Shown piece by piece: positions 43,725-51,040 of a DNA stretch of 64,000 nt (within the stretch, counting starts at the first letter, position 1; each line of letters opens with the position of its first letter). The notes below the pieces were generated by a model, which did not search any database, was not told where the DNA came from, and saw only the letters and a program-made list of their open reading frames with translations. Source of the DNA: G965220075 sp965220075 (GTDB lineage: Bacteria > Chloroflexota > UBA11872). The stretch is taken from positions 248,001-312,000 of the forward strand of contig OZ244806.1 of the NCBI GenBank assembly GCA_965220075.1. Direction: 5' to 3'. The position numbers were made by a program, and so were the translations under genes.

Positions 43725-44717
43725 TCACGCGTTCCGTGCGCAGCGAAACCCGGAGTTCCCGGTTGTGCTGTCGGGTGTGTTGGCGGTGCGCGCCGCCACG
43801 CGGTAGCGGTTGCAATAAGACTTGTGGCACAGATACGAACCGCCGCGAATGACCTTCGCGCTCCCGCTCGGCGGTCCGCCTGGGTTCGCGCGCGGACCCT
43901 CGACGTGAAAGGCGGGGCTGAACCAATCCTCACACCACTCCCAGACGTTGCCCGCCACGTTGAACAGACCGTACCCATTGGGTTGATAGGCGTCGGCGGG
44001 TGCGGTCCCCAGGTACCCGTCGTCACCGCGGTTATGCGTAGGGAAAGCACCCTGCCAGATATTGCAGCGGTGCGCTCTCTTCGGTCTCAGCTGGTCGCCC
44101 CACGGATAACGCTTCTGGCTCAATCCGCCGCGCGCCGCGTACTCCCACTCGGCCTCGCTGGGAAGCCGCAGGCCAGCCCAGCGGCAGTACGCCTGCGCGT
44201 CCCTCCAGGACACCTGCACGACCGGGTGGTCCCAGCGCTCCCGCACGTCCGACCCCGGTCCTTCCGGCGCGCGCCAGCAGGCGCCCGGCGCGGCCAGCCA
44301 CCAGGGCGCGGCCGCGGGCCCCTTGAGCGCCGCGCGGACCTCTTCATCCCCCACAAACTGGTGGAACACGAAGGACCAGCCGAAGCGCTCGGCGTCCGTC
44401 ACGTATCCGGACGCTTCGACGAACTCGGCGAACTGCCGGTTGGTCACCGCCGTGGCGTCGATGAGGAACGGGTCGACCCGCACCTCGCGGATCGGTCCTT
44501 CGCCGTCCACGCCAAATCCCTCCTTGTCGTCCGTGCCCATGGCGAACGCACCGCCCTCGATCCGTCTAAGGCCGGGCCGCCGCAGAACCTGTCGGGAGAC
44601 CGCCGGTGCCGGCGGGGGCTGCTCCGGGCCGTCTGTGCGGGAGACGGCGCAACAGGCCGCACCGCCGCCTGGCTTCGCGGGGGCGGCGCCGCCCCCTCGG
44701 GCGTGCCTAGGCGCCAT
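43725..44717 (-). CDS. Formylglycine-generating enzyme
   Basis: A 330-residue FGE/SUMF1-type oxidase that converts the cysteine of CxPxR in sulfatases to formylglycine. The domain starts at IEGGAFAMGTDDKEG. WEYAARGG, CNIWQGAFPTHNRGDDGYLGTAPADAYQPNGYGLFNVAGNVWEWCEDWF and the C-terminal GGSYLCHKSYCNRYRVAARTANTPDS region are diagnostic. C297 and C302 of CHKSYC are the copper-binding/active cysteines. The N-terminal 40 residues are Pro/Gly/Ala-rich and not part of the domain. The ATG overlaps the end of the XRE gene by 11 bases. The sulfatase at 3589-5223 carries the target motif. Confidence 0.9.
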   Translation of the reverse strand: MAPRHARGGGAAPAKPGGGAACCAVSRTDGPEQPPPAPAVSRQVLRRPGLRRIEGGAFAMGTDDKEGFGVDGEGPIREVRVDPFLIDATAVTNRQFAEFVEASGYVTDAERFGWSFVFHQFVGDEEVRAALKGPAAAPWWLAAPGACWRAPEGPGSDVRERWDHPVVQVSWRDAQAYCRWAGLRLPSEAEWEYAARGGLSQKRYPWGDQLRPKRAHRCNIWQGAFPTHNRGDDGYLGTAPADAYQPNGYGLFNVAGNVWEWCEDWFSPAFHVEGPRANPGGPPSGSAKVIRGGSYLCHKSYCNRYRVAARTANTPDSTTGNSGFRCARNA

Positions 44718-45243
44718 CGTCGTTGCTTGCGCCGCTCGGGCCGCCGACGACGTTGAGGATCGTGGGCTGGCCGTCGACTGGACGGCGGAACGCGACTCGC
44801 ACGATCTCGGCGTCGAATTGCAAGTCGACGAAGTACAGGCGCGCGCGCAGCTGGCCAACGCCCGCGTCGGTCTCCGCCAGCGCGCGCAGCTCGTCGGCTT
44901 GGCCGGACGGATCGAACTCTACGGCCAGCGCGCCGTGCGGAGGGCCTTGACGCTGGCGTCCGGCGCGCGCTTGCAGCAGCGCTCTCGAGAGCAGCGCCAC
45001 GTCTTCACCGGCCCGGTCCGCCAGCGCGGCTACCAGGAACCCGGGCGCAACCGCGCCGAGCGCCTGCGCGATTTGTACCACCCGGTCCATCGGCGGAGCG
45101 CGCCGCTGGCCCTTCTCCACCTGACTGAGGAACGAGTGCGACAGCCCGCAACGCGCCGCCAGCGCGCGGTAAGACAGCCCCGCCGCCTCACGCGCCTCGC
45201 GCAGCGCCTGGGGGAACCGCAGCCCTGATTCCCGGAGGTCCAC
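44707..45243 (-). CDS. XRE-family transcriptional regulator
   Basis: 178 residues. FPQALREAREAAGLSYRALAARCGLSHSFLSQVEKGQRRAPPMDRVVQIAQAL is a standard XRE/Cro helix-turn-helix (residues about 8-60). A C-terminal region with beta segments (LRARLYFVDLQFDAEIVRVAF) may bind a ligand or dimerise. Start chosen as the GTG at 45243; the open frame extends upstream but the promoter signals lie in that region. It is co-transcribed with FGE and diverges from the 45426 gene. Palindromic sites are between them, so it probably controls itself and the divergent genes. Confidence 0.75.
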   Translation of the reverse strand: MDLRESGLRFPQALREAREAAGLSYRALAARCGLSHSFLSQVEKGQRRAPPMDRVVQIAQALGAVAPGFLVAALADRAGEDVALLSRALLQARAGRQRQGPPHGALAVEFDPSGQADELRALAETDAGVGQLRARLYFVDLQFDAEIVRVAFRRPVDGQPTILNVVGGPSGASNDDGA

Positions 45244-45250
45244 GGCCGCG

Positions 45251-45256
45251 ATTGTA
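45251..45256 (-). promoter_or_regulatory. -10 element of the XRE gene, near-leaderless start
   Basis: TACAAT read on the minus strand ends seven bases upstream of the GTG start, so the transcript would begin at or within a base or two of the start codon. No good -35 is visible (GCGGCT 17 bases upstream). TTGTACACAA (45252-45261) overlaps this box. Confidence 0.5.
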
Positions 45257-45265
45257 CACAAACTG

Positions 45266-45294
45266 TTGACAGTAGCCGCGCCGGCCGTTAGTCT
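45266..45294 (+). promoter_or_regulatory. Promoter of the 45426-46771 gene pair
   Basis: TTGACA (45266-45271), 17-base spacer, TAGTCT (45289-45294). The expected transcription start falls on the first bases of the palindrome at 45300, as if the promoter were under repression. Confidence 0.6.
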
Positions 45295-45299
45295 GGTCT

Positions 45300-45316
45300 G
45301 TACGCAAATTGCGTAC
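45300..45316. promoter_or_regulatory. Operator-like perfect palindrome
   Basis: GTACGCAA-A-TTGCGTAC, eight-base arms with one central base, directly over the predicted transcription start of the plus-strand promoter. The right arm extends into TTGCGTACG-N8-GTAAGC (45309-45331), which matches the capsid promoter -35 and spacer pattern at 7288-7310. Confidence 0.65.
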
Positions 45317-45425
45317 GGCGTGGCCGTAAGCACGGCTGGCGGGGCCCACACGATCACCCCGACGACCGACCTGCCGCCGCCCAGCACGGCCGCGCTGGCC
45401 GCCACGTAAGCAGAGGGGTTACCGC

Positions 45426-46172
45426 ATGATCGACGCGCAGTTCCGTGATGGACGCGGCCTGCTCACCGCCCAGTCGGAGGGACACGAAGACTACGGGCGC
45501 TACGAGACCCCCGCGCCGGCTCTGCGCGCCGCCGAGCGTGAGTTCCAGGACATCGTCAGCCTGCGGCAGAACGAGCACTTCGAGCACGCCTGGATTTCGC
45601 GCGTGCTGGCCTGCGTGGCCGACCCGAGCGTGCCGGCGGCGGTGCGCCGCTATCTCAGCCAGGGGCTGGACGAGGCGGCCGTCGAGCGCGGCCTGCTCCT
45701 CCGACCTCACTGGCACTGCCCGCAATGCGGCTCGCCCGGCAGCCAGTGGGGGCCCGGATGCGCCCTCGCCTACTGCCCGCACGAGCCTCCGGCGCGCCGC
45801 TCGCACTGGGACTACTGCCGCGTAGCCGCCCGCCATGAACTGCTGACCCTGGTCGTGAGCGAAGGCTACGACCGCGTGGGCGCGCTGGCCGGGGCGGCAG
45901 AGCTGCTCAGCTTGAACGCGGCCTGGCGGCGGTTCGTCCCCCGGCTGCCGGAACCGCTCTCGTCCGAGCTGCAGGATTGGGTGCGCGACATGCACGACGC
46001 TCACGCGGCGCGCGCGGCCGAGATCCTCGATGTCTCGGCGCGCCTCGCGAACGCGCTCGACCTGCGCGGGCCGCTTGATCCCGAGCGACTGCTTGCCGAC
46101 GCGCTTCATCTCACTGGCCTCGACAGCTCTCAACCAAGCCCGCGCCTGCAAGGCGCAAAGGAGTCCCGATGA
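45426..46172 (+). CDS. Protein of unknown function with zinc-ribbon-like segment
   Basis: 248 residues. The N-terminal part is charged and helical (FQDIVSLRQNEHFEHAWISRVLACVADP). Residues about 95-120 contain HWHCPQCGSPGSQWGPGCALAYCPH, which has four cysteines and could bind zinc. The remainder is helical. I do not recognise the family. It overlaps the following gene by ATGA. The pair with the scaffold-like gene, and the upstream motif shared with the capsid operon, suggest a particle-assembly or regulatory role, but this is inference. Confidence 0.55.
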   Translation: MIDAQFRDGRGLLTAQSEGHEDYGRYETPAPALRAAEREFQDIVSLRQNEHFEHAWISRVLACVADPSVPAAVRRYLSQGLDEAAVERGLLLRPHWHCPQCGSPGSQWGPGCALAYCPHEPPARRSHWDYCRVAARHELLTLVVSEGYDRVGALAGAAELLSLNAAWRRFVPRLPEPLSSELQDWVRDMHDAHAARAAEILDVSARLANALDLRGPLDPERLLADALHLTGLDSSQPSPRLQGAKESR

Positions 46173-46771
46173 CGGATCAGCCGCTCAGCCACGCCACCGA
46201 CCCCTCCTCCGAACCCGCGACCGCCACGGACGCGCACGACTCTCCCGGCGCGCCGGCCTTCACTGAGACCGCGGAGTTCAAGCAGGCGGTTGAGGCCGAG
46301 CTCAACACGCGCTTGGGCCAGCTCGAACGCCGCTGGCAATCGCGCAAGGACCGCGAGATTCAGCGCGAACGGCAGCGCTGGCAACAGACGAGCAAGGCGC
46401 CCGCCAGCCCCGAGCTCTCCGCCTGGGCGCGCCAGGCCGATCCCGCCGAGGTGGGGCGCTGGTTGCAGGAGCTGCTTCCGGCGGACGCGGTCGCGGTCGT
46501 CGCGCCGCCGGTCAGCCCGCCCGCCGACGATCTGGCCGACGAGTACGTCGGCGCGTCGGAACCCGCCGAAGGCTCAGACGACTTCCAGGCGGAGCAGGCC
46601 GTAGCCCGCGAGCGGCTCGCCGACGACCGCGCCCGCGAGCCGAGCCCGGATCTGGCGCCCAGTGTGAGCGCGCCGGGCGACGCCTTTCACGCCATCGAGG
46701 CGCGCTTTGCACGGGGCGAGATCGGACTGGCCGACTACGAGAGCGCCCGTCGCCGCCGCGGCCTCGACTAG
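46169..46771 (+). CDS. Capsid scaffold-like protein
   Basis: A 200-residue acidic, low-complexity protein. Residues about 30-75 (FKQAVEAELNTRLGQLERRWQSRKDREIQRERQRWQQ) form a strong coiled-coil of the kind seen in phage scaffolding proteins. The flanks are Pro/Ala/Asp/Glu-rich and disordered. The C-terminal 35 residues (FHAIEARFARGEIGLADYESARRRRG) are helical and basic, like scaffold capsid-binding tails. There are no enzymatic motifs. Scaffold genes usually lie between portal and capsid; here it is separate. The call is from pattern, not homology. Confidence 0.5.
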   Translation: MTDQPLSHATDPSSEPATATDAHDSPGAPAFTETAEFKQAVEAELNTRLGQLERRWQSRKDREIQRERQRWQQTSKAPASPELSAWARQADPAEVGRWLQELLPADAVAVVAPPVSPPADDLADEYVGASEPAEGSDDFQAEQAVARERLADDRAREPSPDLAPSVSAPGDAFHAIEARFARGEIGLADYESARRRRGLD

Positions 46772-46813
46772 CCTGGCCCGGCCGCACCGCCCGCGCGGAA
46801 GCAGGCCGCGCTC

Positions 46814-48649
46814 TTAGGCCGCCGGAATAACGGCTACCGATGTGGTGGCGTTGCTCGCCAGCCCGTGCGCGGTCCTCATCGCGCGCCAGACGGACCCGTC
46901 GAACAGCCCCACGCCGCTATCGGTAGCCGCCCAGATCCGGCCCTGCGAGTCCTCGGCGAGCGCCCTCACGGAGTTGGAAGGCAAGCCCGAGTTGGCCGTA
47001 TTCGAGGTAGTGAACGAGCTGCCCGTCAAGCGGCTCACGCCGCCGGAGGTCGCAACCCAGACCGTGCCGTCGCTCGCGGCCAGGATGTCGCGAACCTCGT
47101 CGCTGCCCAAACCCTGCTGGCTCGTAAAGTTAGTCCAAGCTTGGAGGTTTTGCGTCATCGATAACCCGTCGGCGAGCGTTCCAAACCATATGCGCCCGCT
47201 GCCGTCGATCGCTATCGCCGTGATGTCGTTGCTGACGATCCCGGAGTTCTCGATCTTTAGCGTCTGCGGCCAGGTGTCGGTGGACTGCTCGTAAAGAGCC
47301 GCGCCGTTGCTGGTGGCAAGCCACACCCGCCCGAGTGTTTCGTCGACGACGAAGATGTAGCGCACGGCCGTGCTCGGCAGGCTCGAGTTGTCGGGCCTGA
47401 ATCTGCCCCATGAGCTGGCGCCGTCGAAGTTCGACGCGCCTCGATCCGGATGGGCCATCCATATGGTGTCTGACGACCCGCGCCCGGCAAGTGCGCGGAT
47501 GTCGTCCGAGCCGATGGCGCCGCTCGTGTTGGCGCCGCGGAATCCAGCCCCACGCCCGTTGCGCCCGAGCTTGAACAGGCCCGCATCGGTTCCGGCCCAC
47601 ACGTTGCCGTCTTTGTCGGCATGGACCGCGTGCACGAGATTCGTGGTCAGGTCGGAGTTGTTAACGTCGAGTTTCAACCAGGCGCCCGCGTCGTAGACCG
47701 CGATTCCCGCGTCGGACGTGCCTAGCACGATCAGCTCGGCGGTCGTGCTGGGGAGCTGGGGCCGAGGCGTCGTAGTGGGTGCGGGGGCAGAAATGGGAGT
47801 GGGGGTCGCCAGGCGGTCCCGCTCCACTACCAGAGCGGCGTAGGCCTGGCCCGCCACGAGTGCGGCGGCGCCCCTGAACACGGCGACTTCGCTCTTGTCG
47901 GGGTAGAGACGATCGCGCAGCCGGTCGCCCAGCAACGCCATGTTCACGCCGGCCGCCGGATTCGCCGGGTCGAACTCAAAGACGCCGGCCTGGAAGTACT
48001 GGCGTATCACCCCGGTCGGCGCCCACGCCATGTGGACCGTGCCGGGCTGGTTGGTATCTATACGAGCCTCGGTTTTGGGGAACCCAAGGGAATCCACCCC
48101 GCCGACCGCTTCGAAGAACTGCAAGAACCCGGTGCGGGTGCCGCCCACCGCCCAGTTCGACACCTTGTGACTCCAGGGCCCTAACGTCTGGCCCGAGTTG
48201 TTGTTGGTCGTGCCCGGCTCCACGCCCAGGTCCTCACTGCCGCCCACGCCGCCGCCGAAGTAGTCCCAGATCAGCCGCCGCTCCAGCGCGTACGTCCCGC
48301 CCACGCGGTGAAAATCGACCGCGCCTCGCTGGTAGTACTGGGTCAGCGTGCCCTTCTCTTCCACGAAGACCTCGGACGTCGCGTAGCCCCAGCGGCTGAG
48401 CCCTCCCGTCGACTCGAAGTGGGTCTTGAAATCGGCCACCAGCGTTTGTCCGTCCGCCCCGACCTGGAGCGACGGCACGTTGTGCTGGAGGTCCGGGTTA
48501 TTGGGCGCGACTAGATGCGTGTTGGAGAGGACCGTGATGGCGCCGAAGCCGGTGGTGCTCTGAGCTAGCAGTCCGAGCGGTCCGACTATGGCCGCCGCCA
48601 GCAGCGCTAATAAACCGACTAAACCAATGGTGCGGACCGCCGCGGTCAT
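46814..48649 (-). CDS. Exported two-domain protein with two-component-regulator-type propeller
   Basis: 611 residues. The N-terminus is a signal or anchor segment (VGLLALLAAAIVGPLGLLA). Residues about 60-280 contain two copies of the ESTGGLSRWGYATSEVF...LTQYYQRGAVDF/FFEAVGGVDSLGFPKTEARI...IRQYFQAGVFEF type. This is the same domain as in the 5.3-kb protein. After a Thr/Pro-rich linker come repeats of the form GNVWAGTDAGLFKLG, GRVWLATSNGAALYE, GRIWFGTLADGLSM, GTVWVATSGGVSRL and GRIWAATDSGVGLFD (Reg_prop), building a propeller. It is convergent with the scaffold-like gene. Function is unknown, probably extracellular binding or sensing. Confidence 0.75.
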   Translation of the reverse strand: MTAAVRTIGLVGLLALLAAAIVGPLGLLAQSTTGFGAITVLSNTHLVAPNNPDLQHNVPSLQVGADGQTLVADFKTHFESTGGLSRWGYATSEVFVEEKGTLTQYYQRGAVDFHRVGGTYALERRLIWDYFGGGVGGSEDLGVEPGTTNNNSGQTLGPWSHKVSNWAVGGTRTGFLQFFEAVGGVDSLGFPKTEARIDTNQPGTVHMAWAPTGVIRQYFQAGVFEFDPANPAAGVNMALLGDRLRDRLYPDKSEVAVFRGAAALVAGQAYAALVVERDRLATPTPISAPAPTTTPRPQLPSTTAELIVLGTSDAGIAVYDAGAWLKLDVNNSDLTTNLVHAVHADKDGNVWAGTDAGLFKLGRNGRGAGFRGANTSGAIGSDDIRALAGRGSSDTIWMAHPDRGASNFDGASSWGRFRPDNSSLPSTAVRYIFVVDETLGRVWLATSNGAALYEQSTDTWPQTLKIENSGIVSNDITAIAIDGSGRIWFGTLADGLSMTQNLQAWTNFTSQQGLGSDEVRDILAASDGTVWVATSGGVSRLTGSSFTTSNTANSGLPSNSVRALAEDSQGRIWAATDSGVGLFDGSVWRAMRTAHGLASNATTSVAVIPAA

Positions 48650-48805
48650 AGGGTCGACCGCTCCTTGGCCGCTAAGTCTGCCCTTGGTGCCGTTCCAGCC
48701 TCCTGGGGGCCTTGCGCTGACGCCGGCGTGCCGACCGGGGAATTATAGGCGACCTTGTCCCCGGCGGTCAGATGTAGGGCCGGTCGGGCGCCCGGCGTGA
48801 CCGCC

Positions 48806-49054
48806 TCACTTGACGACCAGACCTATCAGAACGATCACCGTGCTGAGGAACGCGGTGAGGCCGACGCTGGTGAGCAGGTCGCGCCGGAGGTAGGGGAGAG
48901 GCGGGAGTCGGGGGGTGATCGCAGGCGAGGGCCTTGGCGCGGCGGCCGGTTCTCCGGCCGCCGCTCTTTCGTCGGGGACGCGGGCCGGCGCGGGGAGTGG
49001 CCGCCGGATCGGCTGCCGGCGTCTCCTCCGCGTTGAGCGTCGCCCGCCCGCCAT
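48806..49054 (-). CDS. Small single-pass membrane protein
   Basis: 82 residues with an extremely basic Arg/Pro N-terminal half (GGRRSTRRRRRQPIRRPLP) and one hydrophobic C-terminal segment (LTSVGLTAFLSTVIVLIGLVV). The start at 49054 is one of several. It lies downstream of parB on the same strand, 70 bases after the parB stop, and could be co-transcribed. Function unknown. Confidence 0.5.
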   Translation of the reverse strand: MAGGRRSTRRRRRQPIRRPLPAPARVPDERAAAGEPAAAPRPSPAITPRLPPLPYLRRDLLTSVGLTAFLSTVIVLIGLVVK

Positions 49055-49105
49055 CAGCCGGCGCCCCGGGGTAAAGCCCACCGACCGCGCCGCTGCCCGC
49101 GAGCC

Positions 49106-49121
49106 TGCTTCACGTGAAACA
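49106..49121. promoter_or_regulatory. parS centromere site
   Basis: TGCTTCACGTGAAACA differs from the consensus TGTTTCACGTGAAACA at one base. It lies immediately beyond the parB stop and would be the nucleation site for ParB. It is the only close match I found in the window. Confidence 0.9.
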
Positions 49122-49122
49122 C

Positions 49123-49962
49123 CTAGTCCCCCAGCAGGCGCTGCGCGATCGCGTCGATCTCCTCCGGTCCGTAGTACTCGATCACGATGCGGCCCCTCTG
49201 TGGAGTCCCGGAGATGCTCACGCGGGTGCCCAGTCCACGCTGCAGGCGCTGCGCCAGGCGCTGCATTTCCACGTCCGCATCACCCACGTCCTGCAGAACC
49301 GGTTTGCGTCCCTGCCGGCGCGCGCTGCGCTCCGCTTCGCGGACCGACAGCCCTTCCCTGATTATCCGCAGTAGGAGCGCGCCCCGCACGCGCCCGGGCT
49401 CCATGCTCAGCAGCGCACGCGCGTGGCCCTCGCTTATCTGTCCGTTTGCCAGCGCTCCGCTGCTCATTGGCTCCAGGTCGAGCAGCCGCAGCGTGTTGGC
49501 CACGGCCGGCCTGCTTAGGCCCAGAGTCGCGGCAATCTCCGTTTGGCTGAGGCCGAAGTCCTCGGCCAGCGTTTGGTAGGCGCGGGCTCGCTCCAGCGGC
49601 CCCAGGTCGGATCGCTGCAAGTTCTCCACCAGCGCCAACTCGAGGCGCCCGCGGTCGTCGGTCTCTATCACCGTCACGGGCACGTCCGGCAGGCCGGCCT
49701 GCCGCGCAGCGCGCCAGCGACGCTCGCCGGCGACCAGGACGTAGACGCCCGGGCGCTCCCGGTCGACCGTGACGAGCAGCGGCTGCAGGACGCCGTGACG
49801 CCGCATCGACTCCGCCAGCTCTGCGAGGCTCGAGTCCGGCAGGCTGCCCCGCGGCTGCCTCGGATTCGGCTCGATGCTCGTCGCCGGCACGCTGCGCCGG
49901 TCACCCAGCACGTCGCCCAGCACGCGCTCCAGGTCCCGGCCCAGCGCCTTCCTAGGCGGCAC
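49123..49962 (-). CDS. parB: Chromosome partitioning protein ParB (Spo0J)
   Basis: 279 residues from the GTG at 49962, which overlaps parA by 11 bases; a start five codons upstream is also possible. The N-terminal domain has GRDLERVLGDVLGD, ARQAGLPDVPVTVIE and LALVENLQRSDLGPLERARAYQTLAEDFGLSQTEIAATLGLSRPAVANTLRLL, the CTPase and HTH motifs. The C-terminal dimerisation part is SISGTPQRGRIVIEYYGPEEIDAIAQRLLG. ParB binds parS and loads SMC near the origin. Confidence 0.95.
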   Translation of the reverse strand: MPPRKALGRDLERVLGDVLGDRRSVPATSIEPNPRQPRGSLPDSSLAELAESMRRHGVLQPLLVTVDRERPGVYVLVAGERRWRAARQAGLPDVPVTVIETDDRGRLELALVENLQRSDLGPLERARAYQTLAEDFGLSQTEIAATLGLSRPAVANTLRLLDLEPMSSGALANGQISEGHARALLSMEPGRVRGALLLRIIREGLSVREAERSARRQGRKPVLQDVGDADVEMQRLAQRLQRGLGTRVSISGTPQRGRIVIEYYGPEEIDAIAQRLLGD

Positions 49963-50695
49963 GCCGCAACACCTCACAAGCGAACTCCCGGTGAGCCTCG
50001 GCCGCTGGACCGTTGGGATCGTGCTCGAAGATCGTGCGCCCGAATCCGGGCGCCTCCGCCACGCGCACGCTGCGCGGTATCACCGCCTTCGCGACCCGCT
50101 CTCCAAAATGCGCGCGTACCTCGCGGCTGACCTGGTGGGCCAGATTATTGCGCGAATCGAACATGGTCAGCAGGTAGCGCAGCCCAGGACCGGCTGCCCA
50201 CGCCCCCCGCACGCGCTCCACCGTGCCCAGCAGGCGCGCCAGGCCCTCGAGCGCCAAGTACTCGCACTGCACCGGCACGATCACCTCCTCGCAGGCCGCC
50301 AGGGCCAGCAGGGTCGAACCGTCGAGCGAGGGCGGGCAGTCCAGCACGACGGCGCCATACTCGGCGCGGACTTCGTCTAGGGCCGCCGCCAGCCGGGAGC
50401 GGTCGGTTGCGCGATAGCCCGCCAGCCGCATGCTCGCCGGCGCCAGGACCAGCCGCTCGCGGCCGGTTGGCCAGCAGGCTGACTTGAGGCGGGCGCCGTC
50501 AAGCAGCACTTCGGCGATCGTGGGCTGAAGCTTCGCGCCGCCGAGGGTGCTCGTCGCGTTCGCTTGCGCGTCGAGGTCTACCAGCAGGACCCGCTGACCC
50601 ATGCGCGCCAGGGCCGCGGCCAGGTTCACAGCCGTGGCGGTCTTGCCGACGCCGCCCTTCTGATTGGCCACGGAGTAGACGGTTGCGCTCATCAC
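49952..50695 (-). CDS. parA: Chromosome partitioning ATPase ParA (Soj)
   Basis: 247 residues. The P-loop is a deviant Walker A, NQKGGVGKTATAVNLAAAL (from residue 11). DLDAQANATSTLGG and VVLDCPPSLD are the other two nucleotide-binding motifs. It is expected to move ParB-parS complexes by nucleoid-gradient action and to modulate DnaA. It is followed by parB with an overlap. DnaA boxes lie upstream, between parA and dnaA. Confidence 0.95.
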   Translation of the reverse strand: MMSATVYSVANQKGGVGKTATAVNLAAALARMGQRVLLVDLDAQANATSTLGGAKLQPTIAEVLLDGARLKSACWPTGRERLVLAPASMRLAGYRATDRSRLAAALDEVRAEYGAVVLDCPPSLDGSTLLALAACEEVIVPVQCEYLALEGLARLLGTVERVRGAWAAGPGLRYLLTMFDSRNNLAHQVSREVRAHFGERVAKAVIPRSVRVAEAPGFGRTIFEHDPNGPAAEAHREFACEVLRRAA

Positions 50696-51040
50696 GTGTG
50701 CGAACTGTCCACGGCGCGGCCTGGGGAGCGGCTACAGCACATAGTGTCGTTAAAGAAATGCTGCGGTTGCGGTTGGCGCGGGGAGCGTGGGGAAAAGCTC
50801 CCGTACGAGCGGCCGCGCCAGATGTGGGGCGGACTTTGCGCGGAGTGGACGCGGTGTGCATGCGACGAGCGTCGCGCGTGGATAAAGGCGTGGCGGCCTT
50901 GTAGGGCGGAAGTCGGCGCTGCTCCTGCCCGCCGTGCTAGCACGCCGCTAGGGCAGTAAAACGCAGCTGAACGGGAGGTTTGTCCACAAAAGCGGCAGGT
51001 TATCCACAGGAGCGGGAAGAACTGTCCACAGGGCGAGGGG
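50696..51040. promoter_or_regulatory. Putative oriC with DnaA boxes
   Basis: 345 bases between dnaA and parA. Near the dnaA end are three same-orientation DnaA-box-like 9-mers: TTGTCCACA (50980-50988), a perfect TTATCCACA (51000-51008) and CTGTCCACA (51022-51030). They are spaced 20 and 22 bases apart, about two helical turns. No strongly AT-rich unwinding element is obvious in this gap. The surrounding order dnaA-boxes-parA-parB-parS supports an origin here. Confidence 0.7.

Noticed and set aside
50696..50960. Origin AT-rich unwinding element
   Set aside because: The gap is not clearly AT-rich. Only the DnaA boxes near 50980-51030 support an origin.
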